64,000 nucleotides of DNA from Holothuria scabra (taxonomy: Eukaryota > Echinodermata > Holothuroidea > Aspidochirotida > Holothuriidae): assembly GCA_037179385.1 (NCBI GenBank), contig CM074189.1:19908520-19972519 (forward strand), read 5' to 3'. Every line of letters starts with the position of its first letter. Within the stretch, counting starts at the first letter, position 1. Shown piece by piece: positions 23,486 through 34,650 of this stretch. The notes under the pieces were generated by a model, which was given only the letters and a program-made list of their open reading frames with translations, ran no database searches and was not told where the DNA came from. A program made the translations under genes and the position numbers.

Positions 23486-26400
23486 CTGAAAAGAATTTAT
23501 ACAGGTAGAATTTAAACGTCTGAACCCGAGAATGTGATTCTCAATTCAGTTTGCTATTGAAGGTATGGCCAGGGTGTTCTATGACGTCATCCTAATCCGG
23601 TACACTGTAAAAACATTTTGGTCAAATTTTAACCAGATTTATTTTCACAAATTTTCTAATCATTTCTTGGTTAAAATGACCAGAAATCCTTTCCATTTTT
23701 ACCAAGAAATGTATGATAACAACTACTTTCATATATATTCTGGTTAAAAATATAACGAGGAAATATATAATTATTATAGATCCAGACATTTCCTGGTTCC
23801 CAGGAAATGTTTGGCAACTGGTGATTCCATACATATCCTGGTAAAAGTGACCAGGAAACCGTGGTTATTTTTAAAAGGAAACACAGGCTATGGACAACTG
23901 ATGACCTGGTTAAATTTGACTAGGATGTTTTAGAGTGTATAGTTTGATTGCCCCTCCCCCTTTTGTTTGATGCAACAAGTTGTCTGAATAGTAAAACCTT
24001 CGTCCAAGTAAATGTCTTGATAAAACAAGCGCCTTTCATTGAATTTTGCCTGAATTAGGAGTATTTCAAGTTGTTTAATTCGGTCTCTTACCACGATAAT
24101 CGGTACATGAGTCGCCACAGTTACAGTGATCATCACTACCTCCACACCATCCGTCGTATGAGCAACACGGTCCACTTGAGTCAGGGTCACATTTACCCGG
24201 CTTTCCATTTTCCAGAGGGAATGCATCACCGCATCTTCCGTCACTTCTCACGTCCTTTTCCAATTCTAAGAACAATTATGATATCTCAGTTCACCAAATG
24301 TCTGGCGTATGATGCTTCAATGGAGGAAATAGATCTATCTGTTTACGTTTCTAACGGATTACAATTAATTCATAGATGGTGATTCATTTTGGACTTACAG
24401 AAAGTCCATATCTGGGTTTCCAGTTATGTCAACTTGGTTTGTCTTAAAAACAAGCCGGCGAGATGATCTGATAGTGACATATTATTTGTAACGAAAAGTA
24501 TCAATGTTTTATTTTGTAATATTAGTTCACTATTCAGTATTATTTTTTCCTTTGGTCACCACGCAGTTGCTATAGCATGCGTAGCAATAAGTCGATGACC
24601 TATAGCAATTAGTGCGTGCCTTTACAGTAGGTGCGTTTGGCTTTAAGGCTCGAGCCAGCTCAACTGGTTCAACTAGTTTCTTGACTGGATGACATCTGAC
24701 GTAAAATACATAACACGGCTCAACTAAACCACTTCGAAGAGCTGGTCGTTTTAGCCGGCTAAAGTTGTGACGTGTTGATGACGTTAAGATTACTTTTCTG
24801 AAACATCTATCGCTGGCTGAGCCAGTTGAGCTAAATCGAACACACCTGTGGTCATACAGTACTCATATAAAGAAATTCCGGCTGCTATATTGTTTTTGTT
24901 CTACTACATTTACAGCCTACAGCAGTACCTTTTACCACCTAGGTAGAAATGATAGTAGGCCTAGTTGGAACTTGAATACAATTGCATAAAAAAATAGAAT
25001 CAGAAGTTGTCTATAGAGATTAAGCATGTGAGTCCATCGCGTTTCTCTTTGGCATACTGTATGAAACTGAGTGTGCGCAATACGTATGTTACCAATACGC
25101 ACGTTTCACAGCACCTTAGTTAGTAACAATTGTTATACAATGGACGCCTGGATGAAAAAAGCAAGACGTGCATCGCAGTGACGTGGGTGCATAACCTCTG
25201 TCCTTGCTGTTTGTTTATTTTCTCCTAAAACAAATTCATGTTCTGAAAAAGAATGAAACATGGCGGTAGGGCAATTTCATTTTTGTTTTAGTTCTTTCGT
25301 TAAAGTGTTAAGGGACTTTTAGTCACCTACCACTATAGTTGATGCAGTCGTTACACGTGCAATATTCAGAACCACTTCCACACCATCCGTGTTCTGAACA
25401 ACAGGGGGATCCCGAGTACGCGTCACATTTACTCGGTTGTCCATTATCGAGTGGAAACCAGGGTCCACATCGACCATCGCTTCTCACACCTTGTTCTAAT
25501 TCTGAAAATTGAATTGCATAGCTAAACTTACTGAATATGCTCGATATCAAATGACCTTCCCTGGATAATCTACCCCTCATAGACCTTGTGCAAGTGGTGT
25601 CACAGAACGGAAAGTATTCCCCCTTTGGGGGCTAAACAAACCAACACTCGCAAATGAAGACAGTTGATTTGTCAACCAGTTGAATGCGCGCATAGCCTGC
25701 TACAAGTAAAGGGGCAATTCTTGTGCGTGTGACCACGTGTTCCGTTGTTGTTGTTTTGCCCCCAGGGATAACGTCAGTCTGTCGTCAATGTACAAGGTCT
25801 ATAAGAAAGTATGAGGAATTATTCGTTTAAACACCAAAGAATTTTACGCCAGTTGATGATATCGTTTCAATAATAATAAAAAAAAAAAAACACGGACTTC
25901 CTATACACATGGAGAGAGCATGTAACGCGTATGTCCTATCCGTAGATTGACGCCATCGCCTGAGACAAAAAAGGCGCACCAAGATGGCACCCGTGAGATA
26001 ATAATTAGTACAATTTGACGAAAACTTTGTAATATTTTTAACAAAAGTTTACGTTGAATGAGGAACAATATCATATTCCTGCAATGCGTGCAGTATTTTG
26101 ATCTGAACTTGTATTATTTCGAAAATTTTTCTCCTTTCTTGCAAAATCTGTTGATTTTAAGTACTTGAGTCCAAACTTTTAAACACAAATCATATCAGAC
26201 AGCCATCTTGCTAAGCCTACACTCAAATGTACGGTAGCGACGATCTAACGTGCAGTATTATCTGTCCATGTATAGCAAGTCCGTGTAGACAACACAATAT
26301 TCATAAAACATCTTCCTTCCTTTTGAAATGAAAAGAAACCTTCCAATGGGCACTTAAGTTGAAGTGTAAGCAATAATTTAATTGTAATATGTGAGAGAGG

Positions 26401-29400
26401 AACCAAATCTACACTGTGTGTTGGAACTTCCATTGAAATCAGACATGTATTTAAAGATCTCAGCAAATTAAGTTACAACATTCGTGTTCCAAAGTAATTT
26501 CGAAGGCAGAAAAAGTTATTTCACTTCCTCCCTTTGACCAGTAATGCCGTTTTCTTTGTTTTCTAAGACTGTTTTGTTGACCTCGATGTGAGTAAGAGCA
26601 TGACCAGGTGGGGATCCAGAAATTCCCCAAAAATGGGGGGGGGGGGAGGAGCTGACCAAAGTGAAATCAGGGATGCGAGGGAATTGCACTGTTAATTTCC
26701 CGTAAGTCTTATTGTTGATATGGCGAAAAAGGGAGGGCTGAGGTCGTTTAGCCCCCCCCCCCCTTGGATCTGCGCCTGAGGACCATCTGGCTTGTGAGGA
26801 ATGCTAAGGTTGTAAAGTTCTCTTGATGCTTATGCAATCACATTGTAATGATATGGGGTGGCTGATTTAAAATTGGCTGTAGAGTTTAAAATTTCAGCAA
26901 AACCCAGAACTGTTCATTCATGTGAAGATATGATGTCTTTTGTGCTTAAACAGAGGTCTCGTTTTGTTGAAATGTGACAACTCATGTCTTGAGAACCATT
27001 CGCCTGATTTCACAATGGAAATGCATCAACGTTCTTAAAATAGGTACCTCTCTAGATATCAAATTTTTAACTGACCCTAAACCCTTCTTTTAGGCACTCT
27101 CAATGAACCATAATACGAAGATTACAAGGTGTAAAATTGAATATCTCTCTTTTACTTTCATCGATGGCATTTCCTCAGCAACAAACTACCTTATGGAATG
27201 ACGTTAGGCAACAGCAATTTGACGACAAAAATGGCACACACAGCACCCGTTGTTCGAGAAGAAGAATGCCCAATAATCAGTATCAATATGTCATTATTCT
27301 TCTAGTTTCTTGTTTATAGTGATAATTTAATCAAAGTTCCCAACTGTTTGGAAAGTAATTTTAGAACCTGCGTCTTATTACAGGTAAACTTCAAAAATTC
27401 TGATTATTTTAACGAAGGTCATCCCTTGGAAAATGTACTCCTTGTATTATTACAAATGGGTTGCTACAATATTCTTGTGGTTATTTAAAGGGCCAAACTA
27501 TAATTTTGGTAGGGGGTTACCGAAATTTTCAATTGGCTCAGTTGTTTGATTGACAGCTAATTCAAACAATGCAGAGTACCAAACCTTATATTACACAGCA
27601 TGAACGGTACTGAGAGTTTTTTGATTATATAAATTGAGTTTTTCTATACTCACATTGAAGCAATAAACTGAGATTGAATCTGGATGAGGATGAATTGCAG
27701 ACAATTGTGGGAGGGCTTAAGTAAGCAGGTTAGGAGAATTGGTACTGTTTTGGGGTTAGAGAATTGGGCCTTTAATTGTATTTCGAGACTAGTTTCAGTA
27801 ACCAGAAAGAATTATAGATCAACGAGGTCTGAGTTGTACGGAAATTTCATTATCGTAATGGAAAAGAAATTATTGGTATGCTTCAATGTTTCTGTGTGGA
27901 AACTTTGCTTTTATCCGGTTTTCTATAGTATCCATAAGTATTTCTTACCACGAAAGTCAATGCACTTGTCACATGCACAGTAATCAGGACCATTTCCACA
28001 CCATCCGTAATATGAGCAACAGGGTCCTAACGAGTCAGGGTTACATCTCGAAGGTTCTCCATCTGCGAGAGGAAATTCGCTCCCGCATCGTCCGTCATAT
28101 CGAAAACCTTTTTCCAGTTCTGAAAAACAAATATTGTAGAGTGCTTTCACTTACGTCAGAGACCCCGCCTCTTTTAACGGGCCAACATGTTGAAGTACGC
28201 ATTAAGTGTACTAGCCAGCCGAGAAGCAGCTAAAAACCCACTAAGTTAACTAATCAATGTGTGACTGTTGCATTGAAAAATTGTTCATTTTTGCCGGGCA
28301 GTGGACGTACGTGGCTTACCGATTGCGACGTAACGCGAAAGCACTGCATATGGATTTATCATCTCAGCCACTAACAAAAGCCAATGTATGGCACTGAGAA
28401 CTCATGGTTGTCAAACTTAAAGGGTACACTGGTAGGTCACTTCCAATAGAAAAACGGCCCAACTTTAAGTGCATGTACTACTGTTTAAACGAAATCATCT
28501 TCAAATTGAGACATCTTGGAGTCGAAATACTACCAATTAAACCGGAGTTTCCCAGTTTGCAACTATTTACTTTTATTTATAGACGACTCCGATCAGCCCT
28601 GGTGTTTAGTGACAGTTTGCAGCCATTAGTGGGGTCCACCAGCCCTAAATCGTCTTCATTTATTATCTGCATGAATTTCAACCTCTCATATTCAGTGAAA
28701 TTGAAGGAATCGAGATACAATTTAGTGTACAATCATCCATGATACAAGTTAGCAAGGTAATAGAAAGATTAAAAGGTAATAGACCCCAGTTATGGCCGAC
28801 TGCAATGAGACCATCACTTGCTGTCCGGATTCGTCTGTAGATGGCACAAAACGTCAAGGCTCATGCAACTAAAATACCATTCACGTCATCACATCTCCCC
28901 TCCTTCAGTACCTTAAGTACTCCTTTAGTACGGGAACTTCACATCTAAATAACCCTCTTAAAGTCTCGATTTGGGGGTTACTTGCTTGGTATGATTTTAA
29001 ACCACCATACATGTCTATTAGTTATCATGAGTTACCGTTGATCATTTAGAGTTGTCAAACCCAGATGTATAAAGTTCTGACCGCTGATCGACCTGAATAA
29101 TTCAAAAAGGTGCTACGTTAGGTAAACGGACCCGTATTAAATCTTATGGCGTTTTCTTTTCTTTTTTTAGAAACGAATCTCTTTCCGGTTCTTAATTTCA
29201 TATATAGTTCTATTTTCTCGGAAGGGTTTGACAGCTTAGATTCTTAAAAAGTTGGTCATACGTACGTTAAGTTACTGAAACTGGTAATTTTTTCCAAATA
29301 TTTGTTGTTAAATGGGTAAATAATTAGGTATAAGGACCACGGACACTGGGGACTAAGGAGGTACTTATGGTGGCTGTAAACCCCGATTTTCTGTCGTAGG

Positions 29401-32400
29401 CGTGAAATTCTTGCAGTTTTGGCTGCCGAAATGAATAGTATAAAACATTTATTTTACAATCTAAACAGGTCGGTATTTGCCAGGTCTAGTTGATAATACC
29501 ATCCACTGACTGTTATGACCAAGTAAATTTTCACGTCACGATACATACCTGTCACTGTTATTATCCTCTAAAACTCGAGCTTCAGACATAATATTTCTAT
29601 TTTCTAACCTCCTATCACTAGTTTTACCTGTTTTCATTTTGAAAACTGGATTTTTTTTGAAATGCTCAAATCTCATCATAACAAATTCACTTTCTGCTTA
29701 ACTCTCTGTTATTAATCGTATCAGGGAGTTGCTACCAGAGTTTTAGTCCAGACCGGCATACCCGAGACCAAGACCGAGACCAGAGGTTGTCGAGACCGAG
29801 ACCAGGGGTAATTCGATACCGAGACCGACAAGTTCTGAAACCGAGACCGAATGTACATGTTGCATAGGAAAATAAACCCCTCCAAAATTTTGAATACCTC
29901 TCTACCTACTGCAACCTTAGTTACTTTATGCTCTATCATGGCATGTAGCACCAAAAGTGCATCATCATTGATTTTGTATGTTTTATCATAAGCTATGCAT
30001 GACTGTACACGACGGGAGGCCGTGGACCGTGACCCGCAATTGACCAGTTGACCAAGACCTTGCTTCTTGAATCGGGCAGACTTCAGTGCCTCAGTGGGGC
30101 AAAAATTATGCCCTTGTTGGGGAACGGGAAAAGTGCAAAAAGATCACCTCCCTTGGGAAAAAGAGTCCCTTATGGACATGTTCATATTCCAAAACAGTGA
30201 GCTTATAGTTGCCTGATCAAACTTAGAATAAATAACTTTTAAACACTAATCAAAGTTTTTTTTTTGTGTTTTCAGTTTTTTTTTTTTTTTTTTTTTGTAG
30301 TTTGGCCATCGTTGCCGTACAAAACTCTTGCTCTCATGGGGAGGTGACTATTTCCCGATTCCAGCATAATCTCTGCCCCACTGAGGGAGCAAAGTCCGCC
30401 TGATTCTGAAATATAATGGCCATTTGGGGGAGGGGGGCAGACCACTACCCCGCCCATGTCCAGTAGTGTCCAGGTGGCACTGCTCATCAAATCAGAACCA
30501 CTGAGTGCTACAGATCTGAACTCACAGAATAAAGATGAAGTGCCTGTCTTCTCACCCCAAACTACAATTATCACAGTAGTCTAAAGAAGTTACTTATTGG
30601 CTCAGTTCTTTGATTGGCAGCTAGTTCAAACAATGCAGAGTACTTATATTGCACTTATATTGCAGAGCATGAACTTAAGTGTGCTGTGGGTGTTTTGATT
30701 TTACACATTGCTCTTTTAAGTTTCATAGTCACCTTGAGGCAATGAACTGAGATTGCGACTGGGTGGGGATGAATTTTAGACAATTGTGGGATGGGCTTAA
30801 ATAAGACGTTAAGGAAAATTGGTAAGAGATTTGAGCCCTTGTAGAAGGAGTGTGTGGACTCATTACATGAGTACCTTATTCTCATTGATTAGCATATTTT
30901 TCAAATGGGCGTTTTTGAAAATTAAACTGTCTATGAAATTTTAAAGGAACAGTGAAGTTCAGTGAAGTTAGCAAATTTTTCTTTAAAGGGGGTTGGGGCA
31001 TGCAGTATGTTGAGTATTAACGTTAGGGGGAGGTCTAAAGGAGAGGGTTTCCCTTTTTCCCCTTGGAAATTCTTGGCCTTTTCAAGGAGCTTAAATGCAA
31101 AATGGTTCAAGATTTTTAATTTTACAGGAATAGTCCTGAAAGTTGAATTGTGGTGGTTAATGTTGTAAAACTGAACATTTTGTGTCTTTACGTGCAATCA
31201 CATGCCATGTACGCTGCCGGTACCTATTCGAAGTAAAATTTGTTTTTAAATTTGCACACTTTTAGGAGTCAAACTAAAAGAGCATCAGTGATGGGCTGAA
31301 GGGCACGGGAGTCAGTTTTTCATTTTTATTCACAAAAGAGTAATTCTACCATAAATACAGTACCATCTAAGTTGAGCTCCACCATCAGTTGAATTTTGAA
31401 GAATCTCTACTCCTCAGATGGCCGAAAATTGTGTCATCATGCTTTGAAAAGTGTATTTAAATAGTCTTTATTTTTAGTTTTCCTTTGCAATAATGAAAGC
31501 CAGCAACTTTCTAAGAGATCAGAAATTTACCACAAATGTAAATGTATAACATTAGATGAAATGGTATTTAATCTTCAGGGGGAGACTACAATGGAATTGA
31601 AAATACGCTAATGTTTCGCTATTGCAACTCTTGGCTAAATTCAAGATCCGCTGAATTGATGCAATTGTGTATGTGAACGTTCGAACTCCCGACTATAAAT
31701 GGTTTTACTCCTAACACCTGTTGCGCGATAAATGTAAGACTATTGCTCAACGCACCTGAACATCCGCTAGTCCCCTGTCCCTTTCTCGTACGTCTTTTCC
31801 GACTGAGGAGCGAGCCTAGGGGATGGCCCCTCCCACCTCTGAATATTTTTTGTAAAAGTTGGTGGGTTTATATGCAATCTGGTGCCACATATGCTACCTT
31901 CTGTGAGGAAGGGGGTGGGGTAGCCTGGCCCAATACCCCTCCCTGGGCACTTCACTGGTGGGGTAAGATAGACTTTATTGATGTCCATCATAGAATAACA
32001 GGGGACAAAAAGCACTCACTTAAAAATAAATAAATAAACAAGTAAAGCTTTCTATGAATCTTACAATGTACGTAATACTTCAATTTTTTATTTTTAAACA
32101 TTATTAATCTTATTTAAACAAAAAAATAAAAACAACAAATTTTTGGAAGGTCTCGAAGCAAGACCAGGACAATTTTCGAGACCGAGACCACAGGGTGTAG
32201 AGACCGAGAACAGGAAAAACCTGTCTCGAGACCGAGACCGGTCTCGAGCACTACAACACTGGTTGCTACATAGCAAATTTGTCAGCTAAGCTGTTTACGT
32301 CACTAGAATTGTTAGCACCGTCCCATTCGCAAGGTTGAATGCCTTGCACTCTAGTGACACATGCGAGAGGGCGCGTTTGACAACCGACAGCTTTTATGAG

Positions 32401-33086
32401 GTTTTTACTTCGCATTGCTTTTGCTTTGTTTGGCTGTATTTTGGTGCCGATGAAATGTACTTACACACCGACAAAATGAATGAAATGAATGGCCCGTTTT
32501 GACGGAGCATAGAGATGTCGGAACGTTCATTAGAAAATTCCCCAGCTTGAAAGTGGGCGTAATGACTTGGCCGATGTAGCATCATGACTTGGCCGATTTT
32601 TTAACGATAGAAAACCGCAAATAAAAAACTGACCATGAGTGACTACTAAGTGAGAGTACTTCCAAGTCAAACTCCCTCCAATCGAAAATGCTATAATATG
32701 CCACGCAATTGTAACCGATCATTTTTGTTGATTAAAACAAATACAATTGAAAATTAAATCTTCCTAGTCAAACCCAAAGAAGGATGGGATAGTTGCGTTT
32801 ACACTAAATTTCAAAACTACCACTTATCATTGACCAATCATAATGTTGCAAAGGCTATTTTACCTCTGTAGTTAACGCAGCCGTCACACTCACAGTGATA
32901 CCAGGAGTTCCCGCACCATCCCTCCGTCGAACAGCAATAGTAATCCGAATCAGGGTCACATTTAGCTGGTTGTCCGTCTTCAGTTGGGTAATATTCACCA
33001 CATCTCGCATCGTATCGATACATAAGCGATTGTAGCGTGCATAATGGTGCAATCAAGAAGACCAGGACCAGTAGTAAAGATCGCAT
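23298..33086 (-). CDS. secreted five-domain hevein-like (chitin-binding-like) protein, five exons
   Basis: Gene model with ATG at 33086 and coding exons 33086-32864, 28119-27949, 25501-25331, 24265-24092 and 23485-23315 (or to the stop at 23298). Exon 1 gives a signal peptide (MRSLLLVLVFLIAPLCTLQS) and one module. Each later exon gives one module, with the pattern RSDGRCG, about ten residues, C, CC, GWCG, then three Cys ending in a YRG/FRG tail. The eight cysteines and the CC-x5-WCG core resemble hevein-type chitin-binding domains; sugar binding is inferred, not shown. All introns are phase 1 with GT-AG ends. Without further exons the protein is 308 residues. It would be exported and could bind chitin-like glycans in defence or extracellular matrix. 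I give no gene symbol, and the true 3' end is uncertain. Confidence 0.85.
23601..23939. mobile_element. TA-flanked MITE in intron 4
   Basis: Inverted ends TACACTGTAAAAACATTTTG and, inverted, TACACTCTAAAACATCCTAG, about 34 bp each, over a 339 bp element. Outer TA dinucleotides with CACTG-like ends suggest a Tc1/mariner-type origin. The inside is filled with CCAGGAAA and TTTCCTGG words that can fold on each other. Confidence 0.8.
24092..24265 (-). CDS. exon 4: fourth hevein-like module
   Basis: 174 bases, phase 1-1, one codon longer than its siblings. Acceptor TAG|AATTGG, donor G|GTAAGA. It encodes ELEKDVRSDGRCG, GKCDPDSSGPCC, SYDGWCGGS and DHCNCGDSCTDYRG. The extra residue sits between the last two cysteines (CGDSC against CxxC in the others). 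Intron 4 (606 bp) follows and holds a MITE. Confidence 0.87.
24629..24847. mobile_element. short MITE-like inverted repeat in intron 3
   Basis: AGGTGCGTTTGGCTTTAAGG at the left faces the inverted CTCAACTGG...CGAACACACCT at the right, about 219 bp in all. The subterminal GAGCCAG and CAACTGG words are also mirrored. Superfamily not assigned. Confidence 0.55.
25331..25501 (-). CDS. exon 3: third hevein-like module
   Basis: 171 bases, phase 1-1. Acceptor TTTTCAG|AATTAG, donor G|GTAGGT. It encodes ELEQGVRSDGRCG, SKCDAYSGSPCC, SEHGWCGSG and EYCTCNDCINYSG. All eight cysteines are present, and it differs from the others in ending YSG rather than YRG. The intron that follows is 1065 bp. Confidence 0.88.
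25891..26285. mobile_element. CACGGACTT-family MITE, copy 2 (intron 2)
   Basis: 395 bp, inverted ends CACGGACTTCCTATACACAT and TGTATAGCAAGTCCGTG. Same orientation and body as 20341-20725: CATGTAACGCGTA, GGAACAATATCATATTCCTG and ACGGTAGCGACGATC-type blocks are shared. The left flank is a poly-A run, so no target duplication can be read. Confidence 0.82.
26605..26778. mobile_element. CAGG(T/C)GCGGATCCA MITE, copy 1 (intron 2)
   Basis: 174 bp element with ends CAGGTGGGGATCCAG and, inverted, CAGGCGCAGATCCAAGG, each followed by a long G or C run. A second, truncated copy in opposite orientation lies at 50091-50210. hAT-like ends, but no clear 8 bp duplication. Confidence 0.65.
27489..27771 (+). 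mobile_element. TTAA-flanked AGGGCCA MITE, copy 1 (intron 2)
   Basis: 283 bp, flanked by TTAA on both sides (27485-27488 and 27772-27775), ends AGGGCCAAAC and GGGCCT. TTAA duplications point to a Kolobok- or piggyBac-type source. Other copies: 30540-30845, 34175-34471 (inverted), 37433-37729 and 39480-39795. All share blocks such as GATTGACAGCTAATTCAAAC and GACAATTGTGG. Confidence 0.85.
27949..28119 (-). CDS. exon 2: second hevein-like module
   Basis: 171 bases, phase 1 at both ends. Acceptor CAG|AACTGG, donor G|GTAAGA. It encodes ELEKGFRYDGRCG, then the SRCNPDSLGPCC core, SYYGWCGNG and DYCACDKCIDFRG, with all eight cysteines. The flanking intron 1 is 4744 bp and intron 2 is 2447 bp; both are loaded with transposons. 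Confidence 0.88.
28573..28670 (+). repeat. dispersed repeat fragment (intron 1)
   Basis: Matches 46855-46945 in the same orientation: TAGACGACTCCGATCAGC, TGGGGTCCACCAGCC and AATCGTCTTCAT blocks. Origin unknown. Confidence 0.6.
30070..30415. repeat. internal foldback in hAT-like element C
   Basis: CCTCAGTGGGGCAAAAATTATG near 30090 pairs, inverted, with ATAATCTCTGCCCCACTGAGG near 30370. The similarity extends through the GATCACCTCCC and GGGAGGTGAC words. A poly-T run lies between the arms at about 30251-30296. Confidence 0.65.
30540..30845 (+). mobile_element. AGGGCCA MITE, copy 2 (degenerate, nested in hAT-like C)
   Basis: Internal blocks match copy 1 (TTGGCTCAGTTCTTTGATTG, CAAACAATGCAGAGTAC, GACAATTGTGGGATGGGC). 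Both termini are eroded and no TTAA flank is legible. Confidence 0.7.
31290..31760 (+). repeat. fragment related to hAT-like family B, nested in family C
   Basis: Matches about 18165-18600 in the same orientation, best at CGACTATAAATGGTTTTACTCC near 31690 (18565 in family B). It lacks the family B termini. Confidence 0.6.
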
Positions 33087-33095
33087 TTTCCCGTT
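32864..33095 (-). CDS. exon 1: signal peptide and first hevein-like module
   Basis: Translation starts at 33086 (GGGAAAATG context). Residues 1-20 form a hydrophobic signal peptide with likely cleavage after CTLQS. The module follows: YRYDARCG, AKCDPDSDYYCC, STEGWCGN, then WYHCECDGCVNYRG. It is the most diverged module, with DARCG where the others have DGRCG. The donor is G|GTAAAA at 32863. A CAACAG acceptor precedes the 9-base leader (exon boundary at 33095), so an untranslated 5' exon probably lies further upstream, unseen. The frame is open further upstream, but those codons precede the hydrophobic signal and add nothing signal-like. Confidence 0.85.
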
Positions 33096-33360
33096 CTGTT
33101 GAAAGTAAAATGGTATTTCTATGATAAGTAATGGATTAACTGTCTCTGAAAGCAAACGTTTCCAAAAAATAAAGTAAGTTTTCAACATTCAAAGGGGAAA
33201 TGCAGCAATTACTGTATTTTACAAAAGGTTCTTGGGAGTCAAGTGACAATATCTTCCTCACCGAATTGTGAAATTGCTGAGAAAATAGTAATTCCTTGCC
33301 TTACCTTGGATAACAATATCAGGTTCTGAAGCATAATGCAAGGTACCGGTGCTTCCGAGT

Positions 33361-33518
33361 CAGGGGCCGCGGAGCGAATTTTGAAGTGGGGGGGGGGGGG
33401 CAATCACCAAAGTACCCCAATATGCTCAACAATATAGTTGCAATTTAAGACGGCCTATGGCAGAAAAAGTTTTTGAGGAAAACCTCCCTAGCCCCCCCCC
33501 CCGTATACGCGGTCCCTG
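33361..33518. mobile_element. CAGGGGCCGCGGAG MITE
   Basis: 158 bp with ends CAGGGGCCGCGGAGCG and, inverted, CAGGGACCGCGTATACGG, each next to a G or C homopolymer. The right end plus flank (TACGCGGTCCCTGCTACTT) is repeated 44 bp further on at 33550, with only C-rich sequence between. hAT-like ends; no target duplication on the left. Confidence 0.6.
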
Positions 33519-33571
33519 CTACTTATTTCCCCCCCCCCCTCCCCCCGTCTACGCGGTCCCTGCTACTTATT

Positions 33572-34170
33572 CGCGAAAGGAAACGGTTACCGGTTTACTT
33601 ATTCGCGAATCTTGAACGAGGAACGAGGAATAAGTGACTTAGTTCACACCGGTCCTGGTGAAGGATGTTCTGAATTTTTCTCAAGTGTTTCCATATTTAA
33701 AGGGAAGTTATAAAGGCTTCGGTGTGACCCGGTCAGGAACTGAACTCCAGAACAAACAGGTAGATAAAACTAACGTACTCAGGAGGGCCATTAGGCCATG
33801 CCCCCTCACGGATGCCATTTTAAGATCCTAAATATACGAACTTTAGTAACACAAATTGTTATTCATAAGGCAGCATATGTGACACCGGATTGCATGTAAG
33901 GGAACCCAATTTCTCAACATTTTCAAAAGAGAGGAATTTTCTCCTCAAGGTCCCCTAAGTGATGCCATTTATTTTTTGGTTCCGAAAACTACTGACATTT
34001 TTATTCCAAATCTGTGTCACCAGATTACATGTAATGATCCCTACGTTTTCAAAAAAGTTCAAATAGGAGCGACCCATCCACTAGACTCCATTTCTGGACG
34101 GTACAGAAGTACCTGGCGGGGCAGGGACGCGAGGGTGTCCAAGTGCAGTGAGTAAGAGTTGTCATTTAGA
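33572..34170. other. no gene recognised
   Basis: Upstream flank of the hevein-like gene. A TCGGTGTGACCCGGTCAGG word at about 33719 recurs in altered form near 34660, which hints at a dispersed repeat. No promoter element can be pinned down. Confidence 0.35.
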
Positions 34171-34174
34171 TTAG

Positions 34175-34471
34175 TGGCCCAGTTCTCTCACCCCAAACCG
34201 TACCAATTCTCTTAACCTTCTTACTTAAGCCCCTCCCACAATTGTCTGAAATTCATCCTTATCCAGTCACAATCTCAGTTTATTGCTTCAGGGTGGGTAA
34301 AGAAAAGCTTTGCGTGTATAATCAAAACATTCTCAGTACAGCTCATGCTGTGTAGTATAAGCTTTGGGAGTCTGCATTGTTTGATTTAACAGCCAAGCAA
34401 AAAGCTGGGCCAATGGAGAGTTTCTGTACCCACCTACAAGAAGTGTAGTTTGGAGTGAGAGGATTGGTCCT
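34175..34471 (-). mobile_element. AGGGCCA MITE, copy 3 (inverted)
   Basis: Same family as 27489-27771 in opposite orientation. The right flank is TTAA (34472-34475); the left flank reads TTAG. GACAATTGTGG-type blocks appear as their complements. Confidence 0.8.
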
Positions 34472-34509
34472 TTAAGGCCTATCATGCAAGAGATGTTGGA
34501 TTAGTTAGC

Positions 34510-34650
34510 TGGAGCTTACGGCCCAGTTTCCAACCGATTGGCTCAAGTCGTGTAGGCCACGGCCTTTTTTCCAGTTGCGGTTCATTGGCTTGTTTTCCCT
34601 ACTCCATTGTTTATGTTGAGCACCAAGCACAATGGCAGTTGGTTCCGTTT
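34510..34650. repeat. dispersed repeat fragment
   Basis: Matches 49065-49180: CAGTTTCCAACCGATTGG, GCTCAAGTCG, CTCCATTGTTTATG and GAGCACCA blocks in the same order. Nature unknown. Confidence 0.6.

Larger units (their letters stand above)
29736..32261. mobile_element. hAT-like transposon (family C), 2526 bp, in intron 1
   Basis: Flanked by a perfect 8 bp duplication GTTGCTAC (29728-29735 and 32262-32269). Ends CAGAGTTTTAGTCCAGACC and, inverted, CAGTGTTGTAGTGCTCGAGACC. Both subterminal regions carry arrays of GAGACCGAGACC words (29765-29850 and 32150-32245). No transposase frame. It contains younger or composite material: a foldback segment, a TTAA-type MITE and a fragment related to hAT-like family B. 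Confidence 0.88.
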
